Notes under the pieces: generated by a model
The model's database searches: none
What the model was told of the DNA's origin: nothing
Seen by the model: the letters and a program-made list of their open reading frames with translations, nothing else
Shown here: piece after piece, positions 1 through 12,443 of the stretch
Layout: every line of letters starts with the position of its first letter
Position numbering within the stretch: position 1 is the first letter of the stretch
Translations under genes and position numbers: made by a program
Assembly (NCBI RefSeq): GCF_004210375.1
Contig: NC_134827.1
Location: forward strand, 103,339,285 to 103,403,284
Length of the DNA stretch: 64,000 nt
From: Tachypleus tridentatus
Lineage: Eukaryota > Arthropoda > Merostomata > Xiphosura > Limulidae
Reading direction: 5' to 3'

Positions 1-1008
1 TGAAACTGATGGGTTTTAAAAGGACTGGTTCACTGTTAGTGAAGAAAATTTAGTAATTCTTAGAGGGAAGATCAGGGCCAAAGACAGCTTTGGGTGGGTG
101 GAAATTAAAGCTACTGAAAATACATTTTAAAAGTAAGAAAATATTACCTTTTGATTTTAATTCATTTCTTGCTATTAACAATAATTTTGATGAAAAATTA
201 TGCTGTGCGACATAGATTACATGATTGTTGCTAACTGATTAACCCAATAAGGGTCAATGTCCCAATTCTAGTACACAGGCTTATGTAACAAATCAGAAGC
301 TTATGAGTAAACTGTTTCACAGTTCATAGGTAACATTCACATTGCATTGTCATAAATAGAAATATTGTGAAGTTGAGATTTTTTTCTGTAATTTCATTAT
401 CCTTGTCATGTTTTAATTTTTTTTATATTTGTGTAACTGACTTGGTGTCACTGCTTGGTGCTCTATTTTTTGTTTCCTGACTGACAGATTGTTAGAAAAA
501 GTAAATGTAGATACTTTTGTTTTCATATTTATATATCATATTTAAAGCAAAACACAACAATTTGTGAAAAAAGTAGTTCTTACCATTAACGGGCTAATCA
601 GAGTAGTCGCCCACTTTTGCAACTTATGACAACTAATTTCAAAAAAGAAATCCCAAACCATTTGTTGTCACTTTAAAAGAAAAATAGCTTGTGCAGTCAT
701 ACATAAGTATACATAAAACAAGGCGTTTCAATGACCTGTTCTCATAGTGCTGAAATATTCCTTTGAACACTCAGCCACACACACAGGTTACATTACTTGA
801 AGGAAATGTCCTATTATAAGAAATCAAACTATTTGTAGTGACTGTTTTACACACACACAGTAGTGTATTTGATACTGAGAAATTTCAAAAAGTATTTGAT
901 GGAGAAAAATATGATTTGTTATGTGAAAAAACAAAACAAAAACTAAGTTATTTATAAAGTAATAACGTAAACCATGCATGCATACATATTTTACGGGGGT
1001 ACAGTTTA
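1..1008. other. AT-rich non-coding flank
   Basis: No open frame of note, no RNA gene and no recognisable transposon were seen on either strand. If the candidate exon at 1009-1080 is real, this stretch would be its 3' untranslated region. ATTAAA-type signals occur on the minus strand near 154 and 412, but no AATAAA was found, so the assignment stays open. Confidence 0.4.
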
Positions 1009-1080
1009 CTAGTATGCAGAGGCATTACTAGATGCTGGCACATGGAGTCCTTGCCCTGAATTCCCAGTTGGTCTTGGAAA
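1009..1080 (-). CDS. Candidate terminal coding exon, unknown gene
   Basis: On the minus strand a strong acceptor (a pyrimidine-rich stretch ending TTTTCAG, just above 1080) opens a 24-codon frame that ends in TAG at 1009-1011. The peptide starts FPRPTGNSGQG and ends PASSNASAY. It is rich in Gly, Ser, Pro and Ala, and I do not recognise the family. The exon would start in phase 0. Local base composition is less AT-rich than the flanks, as in coding DNA. Against it: the frame is short, no homology could be checked, and no clear AATAAA lies downstream. If real, the gene is transcribed away from the minisatellite, with its upstream exons lying across or beyond it. Confidence 0.33.
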   Translation of the reverse strand, partial: FPRPTGNSGQGLHVPASSNASAY

Positions 1081-1168
1081 CTGAAAACAGAAAATTACAA
1101 TCACTATCATGCTGAAATGTCATAAATTCCCATGTCTTTTAAATCTGAATCTTGAATCTGTAAAGTAT

Positions 1169-1275
1169 CTAGTGATGTCTCTACCAGCAGAGATCTTGAA
1201 ATGTCAAGTAACTAGTGATGTCTCTACCAGCAGAGATCTTGAAATGTCAAGTAACTAGTGATATCTCTACCGGCA
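1169..1275. repeat. Short 43-bp tandem repeat
   Basis: The motif starting CTAGTGATGTCTCTACC recurs at 1169, 1212 and 1255, giving a 43-bp period and about two and a half copies. The last copy has diverged (ATATCTCTACCGGC). It lies just left of the large minisatellite but shares no unit with it. Confidence 0.85.
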
Positions 1276-1360
1276 AAGGGATAGGTGAATAAAGCTCAAA
1301 GTATTTTTAAATGTTTTAAGCAATTCGTTTAATAATAATATTGGATTGTATTCTAAAATA

Positions 1361-4300
1361 CCTTACACTTACAGTAGCTTGTGAGGAAACACTTTACACT
1401 TACAGTAGCTTGTGAGGAAACACTTTACACTTACAGTAGCTTGTGAGGAAACACTTTACACTTACAGTAGCTTGTGAGGAAACACTTTACACTTACAGTA
1501 GCTTGTGAGGAAACACTTTACACTTACAGTAGCTTGTGAGGAAACACTTTACACTTACAGTAGCTTGTGAGGAAACACTTTACACTTCCAGTAGCTTGTG
1601 AGGAAACACTTTACACTTCCAGTAGCTTGTGAGGAAACACTTTACACTTACAGTAGCTTGTGAGGAAACACTTTACACTTCCAGTAGCTTGTGAGGAAAC
1701 ACTTTACACTTCCAGTAGCTTGTGAGGAAACACTTTACACTTACAGTAGCTTGTGAGGAAACACTTTACACTTCCAGTAGCTTGTGAGGAAACACTTTAC
1801 ACTTACAGTAGCTTGTGAGGAAACACTTTACACTTACAGTAGCTTGTGAGGAAACACTTTACACTTCCAGTAGCTTGTGAGGAAACACTTTACACTTCCA
1901 GTAGCTTGTGAGGAAACACTTTACACTTCCAGTAGCTTGTGAGGAGACACTTACACTTACAGTAGCTTGTGAGGAGACACTTTACACTTACAGTAGCTTG
2001 TGAGGAAACACTTTACACTTACAGTAGCTTGTGAGGAAACACTTTACACTTACAGTAGCTTGTGAGGAAACACTTTACACTTACAGTAGCTTGTGAGGAA
2101 ACACTTTACACTTACAGTAGCTTGTGAGGAAACACTTTACACTTACAGTAGCTTGTGAGGAAACACCTTACACTTACAGTAGCTTGTGAGGAAACACTTT
2201 ACACTTACAGTAGCTTGTGAGGAAACACTTTACACTTACAGTAGCTTGTGAGGAAACACTTTACACTTACAGTAGCTTGTCACGAAGCACCTTACACTTA
2301 CAGTAGCTTGTCACTAAGCACTTTACACTTACAGTAGCTCGTGAGGAAACACTTTACACTTACAGTAGCTCGTGAGGGAAACACTTTACACCCTTACAGT
2401 AGCTCGTGAGGAAACACTTTACACTTACAGTAGCTCGTGAGGAAACACTTTACACTTACAGTAGCTCGTGATGAAACACTTTACACTTACAGTAGCTCGT
2501 GATGAAACACTTTACACTCACAGTAGCTCGTCACGAAGCACCTTACACTTACAGTAGCTTGTGAGGAAACACTTTACACTTACAGTAGCTCGTCACGAAG
2601 CACTTTACACTTACAGTAGCTTGTGAGGAAACACTTTACACTTACAGTAGCTCGTCACGAAGCACTTTACACTTACAGTAGCTTGTGAGGAAACACTTTA
2701 CACTTACAGTAGCTTGTCACTTAAACACTTTACACTTACAGTAGCTTGTGAGGAAACACTTTACACTTACAGTAGCTTGTGAGGAAACACTTTACACTTA
2801 CAGTAGCTTGTGAGGAAACACTTTACACTTACAGTAGCTTGTGAGGAAACACTTTACACTTACAGTAGCTTGTGAGGAAACACTTTACACTTACAGTAGC
2901 TTGTCACGAAGCACTTTACACTTACAGTAGCTCGTGAGGAAACACTTTACACTTACAGTAGCTCGTGAGGAAACACTTTACACTTACAGTAGCTCGTGAG
3001 GAAACACTTTACACTTACAGTAGCTCGTGAGGAAACACTTTACACTTACAGTAGCTCGTGATGAAACACTTTACACTTACAGTAGCTCGTGATGAAACAC
3101 TTTACACTTACAGTAGCTCGTGATGAAACACTTTACACTCACAGTAGCTCGTCAATAAGCACCTTACACCCTACAGTAGCTTGTGAGGAAACACTTTACA
3201 CTTACAGTAGCTCGTCACGAAGCACTTTACACTTACAGTAGCTTGTGAGGAAACACTTTACACTTACAGTAGCTTGTCACGAAACACTTTACACTTACAG
3301 TAGCTTGTGAGGAAACACTTTACACTTACAGTAGCTTGTGAGGAAACACTTTACACTTACAGTAGCTTGTGAGGAAACACTTTACACTTACAGTAGCTTG
3401 TGAGGAAACACTTTACACTTACAGTAGCTTGTGAGGAAACACTTTACACTTACAGTAGCTTGTGAGGAAACACTTTACACTTACAGTAGCTTGTGAGGAA
3501 ACACTTTACACTTACAGTAGCTTGTGAGGAAACACTTTACACTTACAGTAGCTTGTGAGGAAACACTTTACACTTACAGTAGCTTGTGAGGAAACACTTT
3601 ACACTTACAGTAGCTTGTGAGGAAACACTTTACACTTACAGTAGCTTGTGAGGAAACACTTTACACTTCCAGTAGCTTGTGAGGAAACACTTTACACTTA
3701 CAGTAGCTTGTGAGGAAACACTTTACACTTACAGTAGCTTGTGAGGAAACACTTACAGCAGCTTGTGAGGAAACACTTACAGTAGCTTGTGAGGAAACAC
3801 TTACAGTAGCTTGTGAGGAAACACTTACAGTAGCTTGTGAGGAAACACTTACAGTAGCTTGTGAGGAAACACTTTACACTTCCAGTAGCTTGTGAGGAAA
3901 CACTTTACACTTCCAGTAGCTTGTGAGGAAACACTTTACACTTCCAGTAGCTTGTGAGGAAACACTTTACACTTACAGTAGCTTGTGAGGAAACACTTTA
4001 CACTTACAGTAGCTTGTGAGGAAACACTTTACACTTACAGTAGCTTGTGAGGAAACACTTTACACTTCCAGTAGCTTGTGAGGAAACACTTTACACTTAC
4101 AGTAGCTTGTGAGGAAACACTTTACACTTACAGTAGCTTGTGAGGAAACACTTTACACTTACAGTAGCTTGTGAGGAAACACTTTACACTTACAGTAGCT
4201 TGTGAGGAAACACTTTACACTTACAGTAGCTTGTGAGGAAACACTTTACACTTACAGTAGCTTGTGAGGAAACACTTTACACTTACAGTAGCTTGTGAGG

Positions 4301-7300
4301 AAACACTTTACACTTACAGTAGCTTGTGAGGAAACACTTTACACTTACAGTAGCTTGTGAGGAAACACTTTACACTTACAGTAGCTCGTGATGAAACACT
4401 TTACACTCACAGTAGCTCGTGATGAAACACTTTACACTCACAGTAGCTCGTCACGAAGCACCTTACACTTACAGTAGCTTGTGAGGAAACACTTTACACT
4501 TACAGTAGCTTGTCACGAAGCATTTTACACTTACAGTAGCTTGTGAGGAAACACTTTACACTTACAGTAGCTTGTCACGAAACACTACACTTACAGTAGC
4601 TTGTGAGGAAACACTACACTTACAGTAGCTTGTGAGGAAACACTTTACACTTACAGTAGCTCGTGATGAAACACTTTACACTTACAGTAGCTCGTGATGA
4701 AACACTTTACACTCACAGTAGCTCGTCACGAAGCACCTCACACTTACAGTAGCTTGTGAGGAAACACTTTACACTTACAGTAGCTTGTCACGAAGCACTT
4801 TACACTTACAGTAGCTTGTGAGGAAACACTTTACACTTACAGTAGCTTGTGAGGAAACACTTTACACTTACAGTAGCTTGTCACGAAACACTTTACACTT
4901 ACAGTAGCTTGTGAGGAAACACTTTACACTTACAGTAGCTTGTGAGGAAACACTTTACACTTACAGTAGCTTGTGAGGAAACACTTTACACTTACAGTAG
5001 CTTGTGAGGAAAACACTTTACACTTACAGTAGCTCGTGAGGAAACACTTACACTTACAGTAGCTTGTGAGGAAACACTTTACACCTTACAGTAGCTTGTG
5101 AGGAAAACACTTTACACTTACAGTAGCTCGTGAGGAAACACTTTACACCTCCAGTAGCTCGTGAGGAAACACTTTACACTTACAGTAGCTCGTGAGGAAA
5201 CACTTTACACTTACAGTAGCTCGTGAGGAAACACTTTACACTTCCAGTAGCTCGTGAGGAAACACTTTACACTTCCAGTAGCTCGTGAGGAAACACTTTA
5301 CACTTCCAGTAGCTTGTGAGGAAACACTTTACACTTCCAGTAGCTTGTGAGGAAAACACTTTACACTCCAGTAGCTTGTGAGGAAACACTTACACTTACA
5401 GTAGCTTGTGAGGAAACACTTTACACTTACAGTAGCTTGTGAGGAAACACTTTACACTTACAGTAGCTTGTGAGGAAACACTTTACACTTACAGTAGCTT
5501 GTGAGGAAACACTTTACACTTACAGTAGCTTGTGAGGAAACACTTTACACTTACAGTAGCTTGTGAGGAAACACTTTACACTTACAGTAGCTTGTCAGAG
5601 GAAACACTTTACACTTACAGTAGCTTGTGAGGAAACACTTTACACTTACAGTAGCTTGTGAGGAAACACTTTACACTTACAGTAGCTTGTGAGGAAACAC
5701 TTTACACTTACAGTAGCTTGTGAGGAAACACTTTACACTTACAGTAGCTTGTGAGGAAACACTTACACTTCCAGTAGCTTGTGAGGAAACACTTTACACT
5801 TACAGTAGCTTGTGAGGAAACACTTTACACTTACAGTAGCTTGTGAGGAAACACTTACAGTAGCTTGTGAGGAAACACTTACAGTAGCTTGTGAGGAAAC
5901 ACTTACAGTAGCTTGTGATGAAACACTTACAGTAGCTTGTGATGAAACACTTACAGTAGCTTGTGATGAAACACTTTACACTTACAGTAGCTTGTGAGGA
6001 AACACTTTACACTTACAGTAGCTTGTGAGGAAACACTTTACACTTACAGTAGCTTGTGAGGAAACACTTTACACTTCCAGTAGCTTGTGAGGAAACACTT
6101 TACACTTACAGTAGCTTGTGAGGAAACACTTTACACTTACAGTAGCTTGTGAGGAAACACTTTACACTTCCAGTAGCTTGTGAGGAAACACTTTACACTT
6201 CCAGTAGCTTGTGAGGAAACACTTTACACTTCCAGTAGCTTGTGAGGAGACACTTTACACTTACAGTAGCTTGTGAGGAGACACTTTACACTTACAGTAG
6301 CTTGTGAGGAAACACTTTACACTTACAGTAGCTTGTGAGGAAACACTTTACACTTACAGTAGCTTGTGAGGAAACACTTTACACTTACAGTAGCTTGTGA
6401 GGAAACACTTTACACTTACAGTAGCTTGTGAGGAAACACTTTACACTTACAGTAGCTTGTGAGGAAACACTTTACACTTACAGTAGCTTGTGAGGAAACA
6501 CTTTACACTTACAGTAGCTTGTGAGGAAACACTTTACACTTACAGTAGCTTGTGAGGAAACACCTTACACTTACAGTAGCTTGTGAGGAAACACTTTACA
6601 CTTACAGTAGCTTGTGAGGAAACACTTTACACTTACAGTAGCTTGTCACGAAGCACCTTACACTTACAGTAGCTTGTCACGAAGCACTTTACACTTACAG
6701 TAGCTCGTGAGGAAACACTTTACACTTACAGTAGCTCGTGAGGAAACACTTTACACTTACAGTAGCTCGTGAGGAAACACTTTACACTTACAGTAGCTCG
6801 TGAGGAAACACTTTACACTTACAGTAGCTCGTGATGAAACACTTTACACTTACAGTAGCTCGTCACGAAGCACTTTACACTCACAGTAGCTCGTCACGAA
6901 GCACCTTACACTCACAGTAGCTCGTCACGAAGCACCTTACACTCACAGTAGCTCGTCACGAAGCACCTTACACTTACAGTAGCTTGTGAGCAAACACTTT
7001 ACACTTACAGTAGCTCGTCACGAAGCACTTTACACTTACAGTAGCTTGTGAGGAAACACTTTACACTTACAGTAGCTTGTCACTTAAACACTTTACACTT
7101 ACAGTAGCTTGTGAGGAAACACTTACACTTACAGTAGCTTGTGAGGAAACACTTTACACTTACAGTAGCGTGTGAGGAAACACTTTACACTTACAGTAGC
7201 TTGTGAGGAAACACTTTACACTTATAGTAGCTTGTCACGAAGCACTTTACACTTACAGTAGCTCGTGAGGAAACACTTTACACTTACAGTAGCTCGTGAG

Positions 7301-10300
7301 GAAACACTTTACACTTACAGTAGCTCGTGAGGAAACACTTTACACTTACAGTAGCTCGTGAGGAAACACTTTACACTTACAGTAGCTCGTGATGAAACAC
7401 TTTACACTTACAGTAGCTCGTGATGAAACACTTTACACCCTTACAGTAGCTCGTGATGAAACACTTTACACTCACAGTAGCTCGTCACGAAGCACCTTAC
7501 ACTTACAGTAGCTTGTGAGGAAACACTTTACACTTACAGTAGCTCGTCACGAAGCACTTTACACTTACAGTAGCTTGTGAGGAAACACTTTACACTTACA
7601 GTAGCTTGTCACGAAACACTTTACACTTACAGTAGCTTGTGAGGAAACACTTTACACTTACAGTAGCTTGTGAGGAAACACTTTACACTTACAGTAGCTT
7701 GTGAGGAAACACTTTACACTTACAGTAGCTTGTGAGGAAACACTTTACACTTACAGTAGCTTGTGAGGAAACACTTTACACTTACAGTAGCTTGTGAGGA
7801 AACACTTTACACTTACAGTAGCTTGTGAGGAAACACTTTACACTTACAGTAGCTTGTGAGGAAACACTTTACACTTACAGTAGCTTGTGAGGAAACACTT
7901 TACACTTACAGTAGCTTGTGAGGAAACACTTTACACTTACAGTAGCTTGTGAGGAAACACTTTACACTTACAGTAGCTTGTGAGGAAACACTTTACACTT
8001 CCAGTAGCTTGTGAGGAAACACTTTACACTTACAGTAGCTTGTGAGGAAACACTTTACACTTACAGTAGCTTGTGAGGAAACACTTACAGCAGCTTGTGA
8101 GGAAACACTTACAGTAGCTTGTGAGGAAACACTTACAGTAGCTTGTGAGGAAACACTTACAGTAGCTTCAGAGGAAACACTACAGTAGCTTGTGAGGAAA
8201 CACTTACAGTAGCTTGTGAGGAAACACTTTACACTTCCAGTAGCTTGTGAGGAAACACTTTACACTTCCAGTAGCTTGTGAGGAAACACTTTACACTTAC
8301 AGTAGCTTGTGAGGAAACACTTTACACTTACAGTAGCTTGTGAGGAAACACTTTACACTTACAGTAGCTTGTGAGGAAACACTTTACACCTCCAGTAGCT
8401 TGTGAGGAAACACTTACACTTACAGTAGCTTGTGAGGAAACACTTTACACTTACAGTAGCTTGTGAGGAAACACTTTACACTTACAGTAGCTTGTGAGGA
8501 AACACTTTACACTTACAGTAGCTTGTGAGGAAACACTTTACACTTACAGTAGCTTGTGAGGAAACACTTTACACTTACAGTAGCTCGTGAGGAAACACTT
8601 TACACTTACAGTAGCTTGTGAGGAAACACTTACACCTTACAGTAGCTTGTGAGGGAAACACTTTACACTTACAGTAGCTTGTGAGGAAACACTTTACACT
8701 TACAGTAGCTTGTCACGAAACACTACACTTACAGTAGCTCGTGAGGAAACACTTTACACTTACAGTAGCTCGTGATGAAACACTTTACACTTACAGTAGC
8801 TCGTGATGAAACACTTTACACTTACAGTAGCTCGTGATGAAACACTTTACACTCACAGTAGCTCGTCACGAAGCACCTTACACTTACAGTAGCTTGTGAG
8901 GAAACACTTTACACTTACAGTAGCTTGTCACGAAGCACTTTACACTTACAGTAGCTTGTGAGGAAACACTTTACACTTACAGTAGCTTGTCACGAAACAC
9001 TTTACACTTACAGTAGCTTGTGAGGAAACACTTTACACTTACAGTAGCTTGTGAGGAAACACTTTACACTTACAGTAGCTTGTGAGGAAACACTTTACAC
9101 TTACAGTAGCTTGTGAGGAAACACTTTACACTTACAGTAGCTCGTGAGGAAACACTTTACACTTACAGTAGCTTGTGAGGAAACACTTTACACTTACAGT
9201 AGCTTGTGAGGAAACACTTTACACTTACAGTAGCTCGTGAGGAAACACTTTACACTTCCAGTAGCTCGTGAGGAAACACTTTACACTTACAGTAGCTCGT
9301 GAGGAAACACTTTACACTTACAGTAGCTCGTGAGGAAACACTTTACACTTCCAGTAGCTCGTGAGGAAACACTTTACACTTCCAGTAGCTTGTGAGGAAA
9401 CACTTTACACTTCCAGTAGCTTGTGAGGAAACACTTTACACTTCCAGTAGCTTGTGAGGAAACACTTTACACTTACAGTAGCTTGTGAGGAAACACTTTA
9501 CACTTACAGTAGCTTGTGAGGAAACACTTTACACTTCCAGTAGCTTGTGAGGAAACACTTTACACTTCCAGTAGCTTGTGAGGAAACACTTTACACTTCC
9601 AGTAGCTTGTGAGGAAACACTTTACACTTCCAGTAGCTTGTGAGGAAACACTTTACACTTCCAGTAGCTTGTGAGGAAACACTTTACACTTCCAGTAGCT
9701 TGTGAGGAAACACTTTACACTTACAGTAGCTTGTGAGGAAACACTTTACACTTACAGTAGCTTGTGAGGAAACACTTTACACTTACAGTAGCTTGTGAGG
9801 AAACACTTTACACTTACAGTAGCTTGTGAGGAAACACTTTACACTTATAGTAGCTTGTGAGGAAACACTTTACACTTCCAGTAGCTTGTGAGGAAACACT
9901 TTACACTTCCAGTAGCTTGTGAGGAAACACTTTACACTTACAGTAGCTTGTGAGGAAACACTTACAGTAGCTTGTGAGGAAACACTTACAGTAGCTTGTG
10001 AGGAAACACTTACAGTAGCTCGTGAGGAAACACTTACAGTAGCTCGTGAGGAAACACTTTACACTTCCAGTAGCTCGTGAGGAAACACTTTACACTTCCA
10101 GTAGCTCGTGAGGAAACACTTTACACTTACAGTAGCTTGTGAGGAAACACTTTACACTTACAGTAGCTTGTGAGGAAACACTTTACACTTACAGTAGCTT
10201 GTGAGGAAACACTTTACACTTACAGTAGCTTGTGAGGAAACACTTTACACTTCCAGTAGCTTGTGAGGAAACACTTTACACTTCCAGTAGCTTGTGAGGA

Positions 10301-12327
10301 AACACTTTACACTTCCAGTAGCTTGTGAGGAAACACTTTACACTTACAGTAGCTTGTGAGGAAACACTTTACACTTACAGTAGCTTGTGAGGAAACACTT
10401 TACACTTACAGTAGCTTGTGAGGAAACACTTTACACTTACAGTAGCTTGTGAGGAAACACTTTACACTTACAGTAGCTTGTGAGGAAACACTTTACACTT
10501 ACAGTAGCTTGTGAGGAAACACTTTACACTTATAGTAGCTTGTGAGGAAACACTTTACACTTCCAGTAGCTTGTGAGGAAACACTTTACACTTCCAGTAG
10601 CTTGTGAGGAAACACTTACACTTACAGTAGCTTGTGAGGAAACACTTACAGTAGCTTGTGAGGAAACACTTACAGTAGCTTGTGAGGAAACACTTACAGT
10701 AGCTTGTGAGGAAACACTTACAGTAGCTTGTGAGGAAACACTTACAGTAGCTTGTGAGGAAACACTTACAGTAGCTTGTGATGAAACACTTTACACTTCC
10801 AGTAGCTTGTGAGGAAACACTTTACACTTACAGTAGCTTGTGAGGAGACACTTTACACTTACAGTAGCTTGTGAGGAGACACTTTACACTTACAGTAGCT
10901 TGTGAGGAGACACTTACACTTACAGTAGCTTGTGAGGAGACACTTTACACTTACAGTAGCTTGTGAGGAGACACTTTACACTTACAGTAGCTTGTGAGGA
11001 GACACTTTACACTTACAGTAGCTTGTGAGGAAACACTTTACACTTACAGTAGCTTGTGAGGAAACACTTTACACTTACAGTAGCTTGTCACGAAGCACCT
11101 TACACTTACAGTAGCTTGTGAGGAAATACTTTACACTTACAGTAGCTCGTGAGGAAACACTTTACACTTACAGTAGCTCGTGATGAAACACTTTACACTT
11201 ACAGTAGCTTGTCACGAAGCACCTTACACTTACAGTAGCTTGTGAGGAAACACTTTACACTTACAGTAGCTTGTCACGAAGCACTTTACACTTACAGTAG
11301 CTTGTGAGGAAACACTTTACACTTACAGTAGCTTGTGAGGAAACACTTTACACTTACAGTAGCTTGTGAGGAAACACTTTACACTTACAGTAGCTTGTCA
11401 CGAAGCACCTTACACTTACAGTAGCTTGTGAGGAAACACTTTACACTTACAGTAGCTTGTGAGGAAACACTTTACACTTACAGTAGCTTGTCACGAAACA
11501 CTTTACACTTACAGTAGCTTGTCACGAAACACTTTACACTTACAGTAGCTTGTCACGAAACACTTTACACTTACAGTAGCTTGTCACGAAACACTTTACA
11601 CTTACAGTAGCTTGTCACTTAAACACTTTACACTTACAGTAGCTTGTGAGGAAACACTTTACACCCTTACAGTAGCTTGTGAGGAAACACTTTACACTTA
11701 CAGTAGCTTGTAGAGGGAAACACTTACACTTACAGTAGCTTGTGAGGAAACACTTTACACTTACAGTAGCTTGTCAATGGCACCTTACACTTACAGTAGC
11801 TTGTGAGAGGAAACACTTTACACTTACAGTAGCTTCAGAGGAAACACTTTACACTTACAGTAGCTTGTCACGAAACACTTTACACTTACAGTAGCTTGTC
11901 ACGAAACACTTTACACTTACAGTAGCTTGTGAGGAAACACTTTACACTTACAGTAGCTTGTGAGGAAACACTTTACACTTACAGTAGCTTGTGAGGAAAC
12001 ACTTTACACTTACAGTAGCTTGTGAGGAAACACTTTACACTTACAGTAGCTTGTCACGAAGCACCTCACAGTGACAGTAGCTTGTCACGAAGCACCTTAC
12101 AGTGACAGTAGCTTGTCACTTAAGCACCTTACAGTGACAGTAGCTTGTCACGAAGCACCTTACACTTACAGTAGCTTGTCACGAAGCACCTTACACTTAC
12201 AGTAGCTTGTCACGAAGCACCTTACAGTGACAGTAGCTTGTCACGAAGCACCTTACAGTGACAGTAGCTTGTCACGAAGCACCTTACAGTGACAGTAGCT
12301 TGTCACGAAGCACCTTACAGTGACAGT
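1361..12327. repeat. Large 31-bp minisatellite array (about 350 units)
   Basis: The array is unbroken from about 1361 to 12327. The 31-bp unit contains CTTACAGTAGCTTGTGAGG followed by AAACACTTTACA. Recurrent variants are CTTCCAG for CTTACAG, GCTCGTG for GCTTGTG, GATGAAAC for GAGGAAAC, and GTCACGAAGC or GTCACTTAAAC for GTGAGGAAAC. Five blocks use a 24-bp unit that lacks the 7-bp piece CTTTACA: about 3748-3872, 5850-5975, 8081-8222, 9957-10050 and 10641-10790. The last units (about 12055-12327) form a separate subfamily with CAGTGACAG. Larger segments are themselves duplicated, as described in the findings. There are no unique spacers between units. The array ends 116 bp before a spliced exon and so lies in, or just upstream of, the last intron of the IL-17-receptor-like gene. 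Confidence 0.97.
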
Positions 12328-12427
12328 GATTATCATAGCAAACTTCATGGTGGAAGGCAATTTGTTATAAATCTTGACTAAAATCAGAACATGTTGGTTT
12401 CAACATTTATAAAAGCTTTAACAATAT

Positions 12428-12443
12428 CTGTTTCTTCCTGCAG
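12428..12443 (+). promoter_or_regulatory. 3' splice acceptor of the SEFIR exon
   Basis: A pyrimidine-rich stretch, CTGTTTCTTCCTGCAG, directly precedes the open frame. Splicing here leaves two bases (GG) to complete a codon begun in the previous exon. The frame then runs T-S-I-N-V-P-R-V into the SEFIR domain. There is no in-frame ATG at the start, so this is an internal-to-terminal exon boundary and not a translation start. Confidence 0.8.

Noticed and set aside
3710..10812. Short ORFs with a repeated LTVACEET octapeptide in the 31-bp array
   Set aside because: They arise only where the 24-bp unit (8 codons) keeps frame for a few copies. The neighbouring 31-bp units break the frame at once.
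1361..12327. CRISPR-like regular repeats
   Set aside because: Units are contiguous, with no unique spacers, cas genes or leader, and the context is a spliced animal genome.
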